Origin: Galeruca laticollis
Taxonomy: Eukaryota; Arthropoda; Insecta; Coleoptera; Chrysomelidae
Direction of reading: 5' to 3'
DNA length: 64,000 bases
Assembly: GCA_963921935.1 (NCBI GenBank)
Contig: OY998181.1
Coordinates: 135,493,423-135,557,422 of the forward strand
Below the pieces are notes generated by a model, which was given only the letters and a program-made list of their open reading frames with translations, searched no databases and was not told the DNA's origin. A program made the translations under genes and the position numbers. Numbering within the stretch: the first letter of the stretch is position 1; the number at the start of each line of letters is the position of its first letter. Positions 33,274 to 42,163 of the stretch are shown here, in pieces.

Positions 33274-33597
33274 ATGTCCAACTTCGGTGGTACTTTACAA
33301 GAACTTGATGAAATTATAATTTCAATAAATAAAATTAAAACGTTTTCAAATAAAAATAAATGGATTTTATTAATTAACAAACATCTCAGAAAGTGTAATC
33401 AAGCTTTAAAAATTTTCAAATTTTCGGTTAGACAAAAACATAAAATTGATGCAAAGATAGCACACTTGAACCGCATGAGATGTTTAATAAAATACGGTTA
33501 TATTGATCAGGAGGAGGAGGGGAAGGGTGATAACAGCAGTGTTGGATTTGTTGGCCAAGGGCTTAAAAAGTCTAGTAGTAGTAATATAGTTAAGTGA
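33274..33597 (+). CDS. Small basic helical protein upstream of the polymerase fragment
   Basis: ATG at 33274 (MSNFGGTLQELDEII). 107 residues, rich in Lys, Asn and Ile, predicted helical, with a short Glu-rich patch and a Ser-rich end. It lies between two spliced-looking segments and directly before the polymerase B remnant, a few bases upstream. The position suggests a small accessory protein of the relic. I do not recognise the family. Confidence 0.4.
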   Translation: MSNFGGTLQELDEIIISINKIKTFSNKNKWILLINKHLRKCNQALKIFKFSVRQKHKIDAKIAHLNRMRCLIKYGYIDQEEEGKGDNSSVGFVGQGLKKSSSSNIVK

Positions 33598-33602
33598 GAA
33601 AA

Positions 33603-34620
33603 CGTAAACGCTGCTTTTGAAAGTCGATTGAAAACGGGGGTTATTATAAATTTGAGTCATAAAGATATTAATTCATTTTTTGCAGAGGCTTCTAAAATTT
33701 TTAAAATGAAAATGTCGGCTGTTTTTAAGAAAGCACAAATCTTAAAGTTAAGCACCACATTTTGGGGGGATTTTTTTAAACACTAAAAAGACATAGAATT
33801 AGTAGATCGTAAATATTTTAGTACCCCCAATGTTGTTTTGAATATTGATGATGATTTATATCAGTGGTTCAATATACATGTTACTGCTCGTATTTTAAAC
33901 AATATATCAGAATTTGCTGAAAAAGAGTAGGTGGGTATTATCGAGAATAATTTTTTTGGAAGTTGCAATGAGAAATATGAAATGGGGGTGTGGGTTCGTC
34001 TTATGTTCCATTACCAAAACCAATTTTTCAAAAGCGTGCTATTCTTAATGTTCGTAACATGGATCAAGCTTGTTTTTTCTGTGCAGTAACCAGTTTTTTG
34101 AACCCTTTTCGTAAAAATGATCATCTCGATCGTACCTCATCGTATCCACATTACTCTGAAGTTTTAAATATTGAAGGTTTAGACATTAAGATGCCTCTAT
34201 CTTAAATTACAAAATATGAAAAATTAAATAATTTATCTGTAAACGTATATACTTTAGAATTAAATAAGACATCAAAGTCATCATTTTACAAAGTAGTCCC
34301 CGCTAGATTAACCGAAAATAAGAATGAACAACATGTGAATCTATTGCTAGTTCAATATAAGTATTATCCTCAGTTGAATGATTATGATGCGCTTCCCGTC
34401 GATGATGCAATCGAAGACATCAAGTACCACTATTGCTGGATAAAAAATTTATCTAGATTAGTTTCATCCCAATCTCAATAACCATAAGCAAAAAAATATG
34501 TTTGTGATAAATGTTTAAACTATTATCACACTTAACATAATTTAGACAAACATGAAATAGATTGTAAAAATATGAATGTTTCAAAAATTTCTTTTTCTCA
34601 TTATACACGTCAGTAAAGTT
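33603..34620 (+). pseudogene. DNA polymerase B, N-terminal region (Polinton/adintovirus type), broken
   Basis: Pieces in all three frames follow the order of the long N-terminal region of these polymerases: KTGVIINLSHKDINSFF; STTFWGDFFK; a WF block; SSYVPLPKPI, ILNVRNMDQACFFCAV, YPHYSEVLNIEGLDIKMP; LSVNVYTLE; HVNLLLVQ; HYCWIKNLSRLVSSQ; and finally a C2H2-like finger (YVCDKCLNYYH then HEIDC). These blocks precede the exonuclease and polymerase domains, none of which is present. At least four frameshifts or stops interrupt them. The sequence is cut off at about 34.62 kb in a C-run and unrelated repeats follow. Confidence 0.7.
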
Positions 34621-35028
34621 AGCACTCCCCCCCGTTTTCAAATTGAAAAAAAACTTATGTGTAATTTAGAACTAATTTGGGACTAATTTGTACCTAAAAA
34701 ATTAGAATTTGTACCCACTCAGTTTTTCTTAAAAATCACTATTCAAAGGGGGGGTGCTAGCTTGGGCTCAAGCTAACACCTACCCCCTGCCCCCCCAACC
34801 CCCTATTGACAAAATAAAATTTTATTGGAATAAATCTAAACTTTGAATTAAGGACTAATTTGTTCCCAAAAGATCATAATTTGTATCATGTTCTGATTTT
34901 CCTAATTTTAACGTTAGATGAAATTAACTGTCTCGACCCTTACTTCGTGGAATATGCTCATATTAGTGTTTTTAAATGAAACTCACGGTCTCTAGTTAAT
35001 TCCACAATATGATAAAAGTTATTGAAAA

Positions 35029-35084
35029 TTCTAAAAAATTGACAATTGTTTCGATAAATCAATATCATCGTCAGAATGACAGAA
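35029..35084 (-). ncRNA. Candidate hammerhead ribozyme, family 1
   Basis: Same core and helices as at 39642-39697, on the minus strand, with TTCT/AGAA outer helix I intact. Confidence 0.6.
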
Positions 35085-35518
35085 GTTACATTTCATTTTA
35101 TGCCTACCTGATGTTTAGTAGTTATTTCTGGCTAGACCAAGAAGTAACCTGACTTGTGATTGGCTTAATATATGTTTATGGAAAAAAGGAGAAGATGTGA
35201 TATTACAAATATTGAAGCTTAGATATTATTAGGGAGTTCTCCACTAATAAACTGTCTTCTTAAGTGATAATTGTAAAGATCAGCAGATATAGTTTTCCTG
35301 GTTTTCTATATCATTGCACAGTTATATTGATCTTAATTGGAAAAATGATATCCAGGATATCACCATAGGGCTAATAATATCTAAGCTTCAATATTTGTAA
35401 TATCACATCTTCTTCTTTTTTTTATAAACATATATTAAGCCAATCACAAGTTAGGTTATTTCTTGGTCTAGCCAAAAATAACTACTAAACATCAGGTAGG
35501 CATAAAATGAAATGTAAC

Positions 35519-35575
35519 TTCTGTCATTCTGACGATGATATTGATTTATCGAAACAATTGTCAATTTTTTTTAAT
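35519..35575 (+). ncRNA. Candidate hammerhead ribozyme, family 1
   Basis: Core CTGACGA, helix II GATA/TATC, GAAAC, AATT, GTC are intact. The outer helix I strand is changed (TAAT in place of AGAA), so helix I is weaker here than in the other copies. Confidence 0.5.
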
Positions 35576-35753
35576 TTTCAATAACTTTTATTATATTGTG
35601 GAATTAACTAGAGACCGTGAGTTTCATTTAAAAACACTAATTAACGCTAGATATTTCTTGCGAATAGATCTTGTCAATTCACTAACTTTTTTCTTACGCA
35701 AGACAATAGCAACCTTATCGTTGGACTTGGTGACGATGACTGAAGATAAATGT

Positions 35754-36017
35754 CTAGTGCTTTATAAATTTATCAAATCCTTTACGGTAACTGCCATTAT
35801 TTAAAGCGAAATCTTTTACAATCATCAATGTTCCATAGTTGTCGGTCGACCAACATTCTGAGCAAATCTTTTTAAATTCTTCAAATGTCATGTCTGGTGA
35901 TACATGTTCCTCAAATATATGTTTTAGATTAACTTCATCCTGCTTGAATAACACAATCATATTACAATTGTTACGTATGAGCTGTTTAGGTATTTTCGAA
36001 TATGGTAGAACGCACAC
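35754..36017 (-). pseudogene. Packaging ATPase C-terminal fragment (Polinton/Maverick type)
   Basis: 87 codons reading leftwards to a stop. YSKIPKQLIRNNCNMIVLF, KHIFEEHVSPDMTFEEFKKIC and NGSYRKGFDKF match, in order, the end of the FtsK/HerA-like ATPases that package DNA in Polintons and related viruses: the part after the Walker motifs with the arginine-containing segment. The upstream Walker A and B half is missing, cut where the Harbinger element begins near 36.02 kb. This confirms that the small ORFs to the left come from a Polinton-like element. Confidence 0.7.
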
Positions 36018-36727
36018 GACAGACTGTCGCTCAGCTACTTATTTGTCGGGAGGGTAAACAGACGGCCGACAGTCGACCGACAAGTAGGTGAACAACGCAT
36101 ATGAACGTTTAGTCAGTCGACGATTGTTAATGAAAAATGAATAGTCAGACGTTGAGATGTGTTGCGGTATTATTAAGATACCGAAGAAAAAAAAGGGAAA
36201 TAGAGCATTTTGGGTGCATCCAGTAATTAGTCAGCGTTTATTAAAAGGCCAATTCCATACCCTTTTTGAGTCTCTACAGGAACACCCAGATAAGTTTTTT
36301 AATTATCATAGAATGTCCTTGAATTCTTTTAATAAGCTGTTGGCTGTCTTGAAAACACAATTATCGTTCCAAGATACTAATATGAGGAAGTGTATTTCGC
36401 TTGAGGAGAGATTATCAGTTACATTAAGGTAAGAACACTTTACTTTTTGATACTTTTATTAGTTTACGTAATATTAGGTATTAATAAAGGTTATAACATT
36501 TATGGCAGATCATTGGAACCTGGAGATAACATGTCTTCATCATTCCCTAGCGAAAGCAAGTCCGAGTCGTGTCCATACCTGTCAGACATGTATGAACCTG
36601 GCGACTCCAAGGGGGAATTTATTGTATGTTGTACTTGTTCATTCGGTAAAGCAGTGGAAGTCTGGTTGCATCGTTGGACCCAAGAGTTTGTTGCAATATT
36701 TGTTTGCGGAGCCGTATAATATCCATA

Positions 36728-37390
36728 TCATCTATCTCCATGATTTGCTATTCCATCACTTTGAAACTGATATAAAACAGTAGAATTTTGCAACGGAAAT
36801 TCGGAATTTTGAAATGATGTCTCTGTTGTAACACTTTGTCTGTGGGTCCTATCAAACCTAAGAATTGTATTCATAAGTTCTATTCTTAAAAAATACTTTT
36901 TCTCTTTGTCATATTCTTTTAATGCCGGTAACAGGGACATTAAAAATAACTCATCTTCATCCAAGTCTTTCTTTTTATTGCTTTCCTTTACCAAAGCCCA
37001 TATTTCGGCTTGAGTTGTTCCCTTGTTGCTTTCTTTTAGAACCTGCAGTAATTCTTCATCATAGTTTTTCTGCGTTTTTTCTTTTTGTGTGGGATTGGAG
37101 ATATCAGGGATGGTTCACTTTCGGAGGGCCTTACGGCGTGATCAAGCTGAGACTCATCCGCATTGTTTTGTTGAGATGGTATATCTTGTTCATTGTCTAA
37201 CGAAGAAGAAGTTTGCGTTAATTGCGTGGAAGGTAGCAAGAAGAGCAACTGATCAAAGTAAATGTACTTCCTGCGTTTCTTAGCAGCACTTTCGGAAGGT
37301 GTTTTCTTTTGCTGAGCAAGTTCTCGCCGAAAGCAATCCCGCAGAGATGACCATTTTTTTTTGGATTTCTTTTCCTGATAATAAAATAGA
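36728..37390 (-). pseudogene. MADF-BESS accessory gene inside the transposase intron
   Basis: Reading leftwards: KWSSLRDCFRREL and KYIYFDQLLFLLP (end of a MADF DNA-binding domain, about 37390-37250), then an acidic linker, then DEDELFLMSLLPALKEYDKEKKYFLRIELMNTIL (a BESS-type motif, about 36960-36860). A frameshift separates the halves. Harbinger elements need a Myb/MADF partner protein besides the transposase, so this is the expected second gene. Its placement antisense within the transposase intron repeats the arrangement of the intact element. A first MADF exon was not found. Confidence 0.65.
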
Positions 37391-37778
37391 AAAAACTGGA
37401 ACTGGTGTTTGCTTACATATAATTACGTTTCTTTTTCAGGTATTTATCAACCGGGCACTCATTTGTATCCTTACACTATCAGTATATGCTAGGTGCATCG
37501 ACCATTCGGAAAATAGTCTGCGAAACATGTCACGCTATTTGGGTAGGATTAAGAACGATCTGTATACCAGCACTATCTGAAGAAAAATGGCTAGAAATAA
37601 GCAATGCATTTTACGACGACGAACTAACTTTCCTAACTGTATAGGAGCTATAGACGGAAAACATATCCGTATAGTTATGCCTCCTAATTCAGGGTCAGAT
37701 TACTACAACTATAAAGTGTTTTTAAATGAAACTCAAGGTCTCTAGTTAATTCCACAATATAATACAAGTTATTGAAAA

Positions 37779-37834
37779 TTCTAAAAAATTGACAATTGTT
37801 TCGATAAATCAATATCATCGTCAGAATGACAGAA
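37779..37834 (-). ncRNA. Candidate hammerhead ribozyme, family 1
   Basis: Minus-strand motif in the left half of the dimer, downstream of the leftward ORF; identical in core, helix II and both helix I segments to the one at 39642-39697. Confidence 0.6.
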
Positions 37835-38086
37835 GTTACATTTCATTTTATGCCTACCTGATGTTTAGTAGTTATATTTTTGGCTAGACCAAGAAGTAAC
37901 CTAGCTTGTGATTGGCTTAATATATGTTTATAGAAAAAGAAGAAGATGTGATATGACAAATATTGAAGCTTAGATATTATTAGCCCTATGGTGATATCCT
38001 GGATATCATTTTTCCAATTAAGATCAGTATAACTGTGCAATGATATAGAAAACCAGGAAAACTATATCTGCTGATCTTTACAATTA

Positions 38087-38755
38087 TCACTTAAGAAGAC
38101 AGTTTATTAGTGGAGAATTCCCTAGATTTAACTGTTCATTGACAACTTCATATTGTGGGTTTCTTAAATGTCTTCTAATTTCCAGTTCTTCAAGGAAATC
38201 CAGTTCTTGTTTCTTTTCACAAATATGCAGCACTTCTAGTTCTGTGTTAGGTGTCAATGAATGATTGGTGTCAAGTAGATGTTTTGCGTAGTGGGATTTA
38301 TCTGGTTGTTTTAATCTGTAAGCTCGTAAGTGCTCACTGTATCGTATTTCAAAATTCCTAAGGGTCTGACCCAAATAGACAGCATTACATTCTGGACATT
38401 TGAGTTTATATATACCTGACTTCTTTAATAGTGGTATTTTTGTTTTTACATTTAACAATTTTGTACTAACGTTACTTTCTGTTTTATAAGAAATTGTTGC
38501 ATTCGTTGCTGAAGATATTATCTTTGAAATATTATTAGAAATATTTCCTGCATATGTGATGGTTTTATAAGTTTTAATTTCATCAGCTTGCTTAGGATAT
38601 ATTAGTTGTAATGCCACTTTTTTCTCTTTTTTACTAATTAGTTTATTTATCATATCTGATGTGACAATTCCATTCAATTCTAACCATCCTGTCTCACACA
38701 GACTAGCAGCATATAATTCAATGATACATAGAGCTTTTTCAGTTCCTATGAACAA
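38087..38755 (-). pseudogene. Penelope-like ORF, C-terminal GIY-YIG endonuclease part, left copy
   Basis: The Penelope-derived part starts at MINKLISKKEKK (about 38652) and runs about 188 codons to the stop at 38087; the first 35 residues come from the spacer. It contains SGIYKLKCPECNAVYLGQT, RNFEIRYSEHLRAYR and HYAKHLLDTNHSL. This is the GIY-YIG fold with a CxxC pair, the Arg and Glu-His of the catalytic helix, and a Zn-type Cys/His set, as in Penelope endonucleases. The reverse transcriptase is absent. It differs from the right copy by about one residue (LEVL versus LKVL) in the shared part. Confidence 0.75.
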
Positions 38756-39389
38756 ATGTAATTTTGATAGAGAGATTAATACAATTAGACAAATAGCAAC
38801 ATCTAACGGTTATCCATTAGATATGATAAATAAACTAATTAGTAAAAAAGAGAAAAAAGTGGCATTACAACTAATATATCCTAAGCAAGCTGATGAAATT
38901 AAAACTTATAAAACCATCACATATGCAGGAAATATTTCTAATAATATTTCAAAGATAATATCTTCAGCAACGAATGCAACAATTTCTTATAAAACAGAAA
39001 GTAACGTTAGTACAAAATTGTTAAATGTAAAAACAAAAATACCACTATTAAAGAAGTCAGGTATATATAAACTCAAATGTCCAGAATGTAATGCTGTCTA
39101 TTTGGGTCAGACCCTTAGGAATTTTGAAATACGATACAGTGAGCACTTACGAGCTTACAGATTAAAACAACCAGATAAATCCCACTACGCAAAACATCTA
39201 CTTGACACCAATCATTCATTGACACCTAACACAGAACTAAAAGTGCTGCATATTTGTGAAAAGAAACAAGAACTGGATTTCCTTGAAGAACTGGAAATTA
39301 GAAGACATTTAAGAAACCCACAATATGAAGTTGTCAATGAACAGTTAAATCTAGGGAATTCTCCACTAATAAACTGTCTTCTTAAGTGA
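38661..39389 (+). CDS. Penelope-like ORF, connector plus GIY-YIG endonuclease, right copy
   Basis: 242 codons. Residues 1-55 (IPFNSNHPVSHRLAAYNSMIHRAF, FDREINTIRQIATSNGYPLDMINKLI) are the linker that follows the reverse transcriptase in Penelope ORFs. Residues about 120-185 are the GIY-YIG endonuclease: SGIYKLKCPECNAVYLGQT, RYSEHLRAYR, HYAKHLLDTNHSL. The end (LDFLEELEIRRHLRN) is typical. The frame is intact but RT is missing, so the copy is 5'-truncated and cannot transpose by itself. The endonuclease fold could still be produced. A hammerhead-like motif lies 250 bp downstream in the same sense. Confidence 0.75.
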   Translation: MTIPFNSNHPVSHRLAAYNSMIHRAFSVPMNKCNFDREINTIRQIATSNGYPLDMINKLISKKEKKVALQLIYPKQADEIKTYKTITYAGNISNNISKIISSATNATISYKTESNVSTKLLNVKTKIPLLKKSGIYKLKCPECNAVYLGQTLRNFEIRYSEHLRAYRLKQPDKSHYAKHLLDTNHSLTPNTELKVLHICEKKQELDFLEELEIRRHLRNPQYEVVNEQLNLGNSPLINCLLK

Positions 39390-39641
39390 TAATTGTAAAG
39401 ATCAGCAGATATAGTTTTCCTGGTTTTCTATATCATTGCACAGTTATACTGATCTTAATTGGAAAAATGATATCCAGGATATCATCATAGGGCTAATAAT
39501 ATCTAAGCTTCAATATTTGTCATATCACATCTTCTTCTTTTTCTATAAACATATATTAAGCCAATCACAAGCTAGGTTACTTCTTGGTCTAGCCAAAAAT
39601 ATAACTACTAAACATCAGGTAGGCATAAAATGAAATGTAAC

Positions 39642-39697
39642 TTCTGTCATTCTGACGATGATATTGATTTATCGAAACAATTGTCAATTTTTTAGAA
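39642..39697 (+). ncRNA. Candidate hammerhead ribozyme, family 1 (reference copy)
   Basis: TTCT, GTC, ATT; CTGACGA (39652-39658); U; GATA, TTGATT, TATC; GAAAC (39674-39678); AATT; GTC (39683-39685); AAT, TTTTT, AGAA. Inner helix I is ATT/AAT, outer helix I TTCT/AGAA across an internal loop, and helix II GATA/TATC. ACAATTGT is self-complementary. Cleavage is expected after 39685. It is downstream of, and in the same sense as, the Penelope endonuclease ORF, where Penelope-like elements are known to carry hammerheads. Confidence 0.65.
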
Positions 39698-40118
39698 TTT
39701 TCAATAACTTGTATTATATTGTGGAATTAACTAGAGACCTTGAGTTTCATTTAAAAACACTAATATGAGCATATTCCACGAAGTAAGGGTCGAGACAGTC
39801 AATTTCATACAACTATAAAGGTTATTTTTCTGTTGTACTTATGGCAGTGGCAGATGCCGATTACTGCTTTTTATTTGTCGATATTGGTGCTTGTGGAAAA
39901 TTCAGTGACGCAAATATATTCCAAAATTCAACCTTGGGAAAAAAATTACAAGAACATAAGTTGAACATTCCTGAACACAGAAAATTACCGTTTGACGAAA
40001 GTGGAGAGCCCATGCCATTTGTTTTTGTAGGCGATGAAGCATTCGCGGTATCTTCTCACGTTTTGCGACCATATCCCAATCGTTTTTTAACCGCAAAAAA
40101 AGGATATTTAATTACCGG

Positions 40119-40472
40119 CTATGCAGGACATCTCAAAATCACTGCAGGTGAAAATGATCTAGCTGGACTGATCCCACAACTAATGTTATAACGGTAAACT
40201 TGGTACGTTGTTTCGAGTAAATAATATATTCCATTTTTCGCAGCCCCTTCATATGAGTTAACAACTCTATCTATGTAAGAATTGTACTCTTCAAGATATG
40301 GATTGTGGACATCATCGGTGGTATTAAGACTTGGCATATCTAATTGGTGAGCCAAAAATTCATCCATCTCGCGATCGTAATCCTCGTCACTTGATGAACA
40401 CTCGTTACTGCTGTACCCGCTATCTGACGACGACATGTTGTTGACAAATGAGAAGCGGATAAAAAAATTCAT
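40119..40472 (-). CDS. Small acidic ORF, function unknown
   Basis: 117 codons reading leftwards. After MSSSDSGYSSNECSSSDEDYDREMDEFLAHQLDMP comes a helical stretch (NPYLEEYNSYIDRVVNSYE). Acidic Ser-rich starts of this type are common for N-terminal exons of insect Harbinger transposases, and it lies at the right edge of a Harbinger element but on the opposite strand. The last 20 codons are antisense to the transposase-derived frame ending at 40191. It may be the first exon of a second Harbinger fragment. Confidence 0.3.
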   Translation of the reverse strand: MNFFIRFSFVNNMSSSDSGYSSNECSSSDEDYDREMDEFLAHQLDMPSLNTTDDVHNPYLEEYNSYIDRVVNSYEGAAKNGIYYLLETTYQVYRYNISCGISPARSFSPAVILRCPA

Positions 40473-40502
40473 TCAATTTATAGCCATCCCCTCCGTACGA
40501 AA

Positions 40503-40555
40503 TTATTAAATGTGAAAACAAACATACCACCATTAAAGAAATCAGGTATATATGT
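40503..40555 (+). mobile_element. Short Penelope ORF fragment
   Basis: About 50 bp similar to 39016-39070 of the family 1 ORF (LLNVKT.IP.LKKSGIY), with several substitutions. It lies outside the dimer, 0.7 kb to the right, so it is a separate older scrap. Confidence 0.6.
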
Positions 40556-40559
40556 TACC

Positions 40560-41680
40560 GTGAAAGACCGAAAGTAGTGAATGTCAACATTTGCCGGTGG
40601 ATGTCGACATATACCGGTGAAAGTCCGAACATTCGCTATTTAAATACTTAGTTGTTTTGAATTTTCCACCATAGCTGTTAAACTGTGTTAATACTATTAG
40701 GTATATCCGTAAATAAAAGCAAATTCATTTTTCAAGCATATTTATTATTCTTTCAAAAATTTAAACATAAATTGAATGTATTATAAGATTGATTATACAA
40801 AGCCATTCGAATTAAAATATCTTATCACTTAATTCGGAGGTCTAAGGTTACCATAACTATCAAAGTATACAATTTGAGATTTATCTATATGCAGTCCGAT
40901 GTGTTCCAAATCCATTTTTATTATTCAAATTAATTATACACTATTTTTGTTTACCCTCTTTGTTAGAACTTTGGGTATAATATTACATGTAGATACCAGT
41001 TCGAGCTCCTGGATGTCGATATCTTCCAGGGTAGAGCTAAATAGTGTGAAAGACCGGGTAAAGAATGTATCTCCAGCCTTAATATAGCAGTTTTTGAGAA
41101 ATTCGAACATTTTTCTCCTTATTACTCGTATCTTCTACGATCTCTATATAATTAATAGGTAAGAAGTTAAAACTAAATGCAGAAAAGACAACAATTTACA
41201 ACTTTTTTTCTTGCGTTAGGTTCCATTGGTAAACTTATCTGTAGGCCAGTTTATTTCCTTGTATAACTGTTCGCGCAGTATACATATTGCAAGTATATTG
41301 TTAAGTAAATCCTTATACCGAAGCGATTCCAAACAAAAAAAATTTGTGCTTCTACGTATTGATTCATTATATTACGAAACTTTTAGTTATACATAGCCAC
41401 TCGGATGTAGTTGTTTTCATCTGTCTACCAATAGGTTTGCATCTGACCATTTAGAAAGCATATCTCAACTTTTTGATGTGTGAAAGCCTCGGAGAATAAA
41501 AATTTTAGTATATTGGATGCTACAAGAACATTTTATCAATTGGGTTAAGATAAAATAGCAGTGAATTATGTACTTTGCACCACCATTTGCAAGGTACTGT
41601 TTAAAAAAAACACAATATGTTCAAAAAGAGGTTCAGATGGTATTTATGATTGGAGTTTAATGAACACGATATATTTTATG
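40560..41680. other. A+T-rich stretch, nothing recognised
   Basis: GTGAAAG(A/T)CCG and GATGTCGACAT/GATGTCGATAT phrases recur at 40560-40620 and 41015-41060, suggesting parts of one diverged repeat. No supported gene. Confidence 0.4.
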
Positions 41681-41869
41681 CCCAATTCCTCGAAAAATGA
41701 AGCGGCTTTTTTCCGATTCGGTAGACGGTTCGCCGATTAGCGGAAAGTCACCGGAAAGCGTGATTTACGTTGAAAAAACTGTGGTGGGTCAAGAAGAGCG
41801 TGACTGCTTGCTTGCTTAACTGAGCTACAAATCGTTGAGTGTCAGTTAACTTCGATAGGGGAGTCGAGT

Positions 41870-42163
41870 TTGAACAAAATTTCTGCCGTCATTTTTGAGA
41901 ATCGGAAAAGCCTGCAAGAAAGTCACTCTGCGTTCAAAATCATATTTTTTTCTGGAATACTTGCAACTTGTGAAGAGAGGAAACAGGTAAATCAGAATCG
42001 GATTGCAGACCTCGAAGCAAAAGAGAAAGTGATGAGAAAGGCGGTGGACAATATTTTTGCGTATGCCAACAGCCTGTTGACAATTCTTCGTGAAAATAAA
42101 AAAGATCTATTAGAAGAGAATATCAAGTTAGATGGCGTCATGAAACATTTGAGTAAGTTATGA
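41870..42163 (+). CDS. Coiled-coil protein exon (copy A)
   Basis: 97 codons, matching 49980-50275. It starts with NKISAVIFENRKSLQESH and continues as a long charged helix (NQNRIADLEAKEKVMRKAVDNIFAYANSLLTILRENKKDLLEENIKLDGVMKHLSKL) with heptad-like spacing. The end is a splice-like boundary: GAGTAAGTTATG follows. A small exon-like segment (GTTAGAAATAATTGCAG to GGTGGTTTGGTAAG) and a second copy of the helix exon follow. In copy A the second helix exon is disrupted by the LTR. No family recognised. Confidence 0.45.
   Translation: MNKISAVIFENRKSLQESHSAFKIIFFSGILATCEERKQVNQNRIADLEAKEKVMRKAVDNIFAYANSLLTILRENKKDLLEENIKLDGVMKHLSKL

Larger units (their letters stand above)
34926..35643. mobile_element. 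Penelope-derived foldback without ORF (family 1)
   Basis: Left and right halves mirror each other (GTTTTTAAATGAAACTCACG inverted at the right end), with a hammerhead-like motif in each, and match the terminal 400 bp of the coding element at 37717-39807. An extra tail of about 42 bp (TCGACCCTTACTTCGTGGAA and flanks) is present on the left only. The left half lacks the segment between the phrases ending TATTATTAG and TCTCCAC, so the two arms are unequal. It lies within the Polinton-like relic, between the polymerase and ATPase remnants. Confidence 0.75.
30260..36017. mobile_element. Polinton/Maverick-like relic
   Basis: Two hallmark pieces define it: the N-terminal part of a protein-primed-type DNA polymerase B (33.6-34.6 kb, plus strand) and the C-terminal part of a packaging ATPase (36017-35754, minus strand). 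Between and before them are several small ORFs, some with splice-like borders. A Penelope foldback (34.93-35.64 kb) separates the hallmarks, and a Harbinger element abuts the ATPase. No integrase, capsid gene or long terminal inverted repeats were found, so boundaries are uncertain and the element is dead. Confidence 0.6.
37717..39807. mobile_element. Penelope-like inverted dimer with 12-bp target duplication (family 1)
   Basis: A 2,091-bp insertion flanked by the direct repeat TACAACTATAAA (37705-37716 and 39808-39819) inside a transposase exon whose reading frame resumes after it. Left half (37717-38651) and right half (38822-39765) are inverted copies of one sequence, about 940 bp, around a 170-bp spacer unique to the right copy. 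Each half has the GIY-YIG endonuclease part of a Penelope ORF reading outward and a hammerhead-like motif beyond it. The right end alone has an additional tail of about 42 bp. Confidence 0.85.
36157..40110 (+). pseudogene. Harbinger transposase, two exons, interrupted
   Basis: Exon 1 (to 36428, donor GTAAGA) encodes a helical N-terminus ending ISLEERLSVTLR. Exon 2 starts at 37440 after TTTTTCAG with YLSTGHSFVSLHYQY and ASTIRKIV, the same junction as the intact element at 52-54 kb. Further on come NCIGAIDGKHI (first Asp), then after the insertion VDIGACGKFSD (second Asp) and VGDEAFAVSSHVLRPYPN. The third acidic block (VENAFG) is missing. A frameshift lies at about 37630, before the insertion. 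The gene is dead twice over: by point decay and by the Penelope insertion at 37717-39807. Confidence 0.75.
36020..40200 (+). mobile_element. PIF/Harbinger element, decayed and split by an insertion
   Basis: It encodes a two-exon transposase on the plus strand and the remains of a MADF-BESS gene on the minus strand inside the transposase intron. A 2.1-kb Penelope dimer splits the second exon. I found no convincing inverted repeats, so both limits are approximate. The left limit is set by the end of the ATPase fragment, the right by loss of transposase similarity. Confidence 0.65.
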
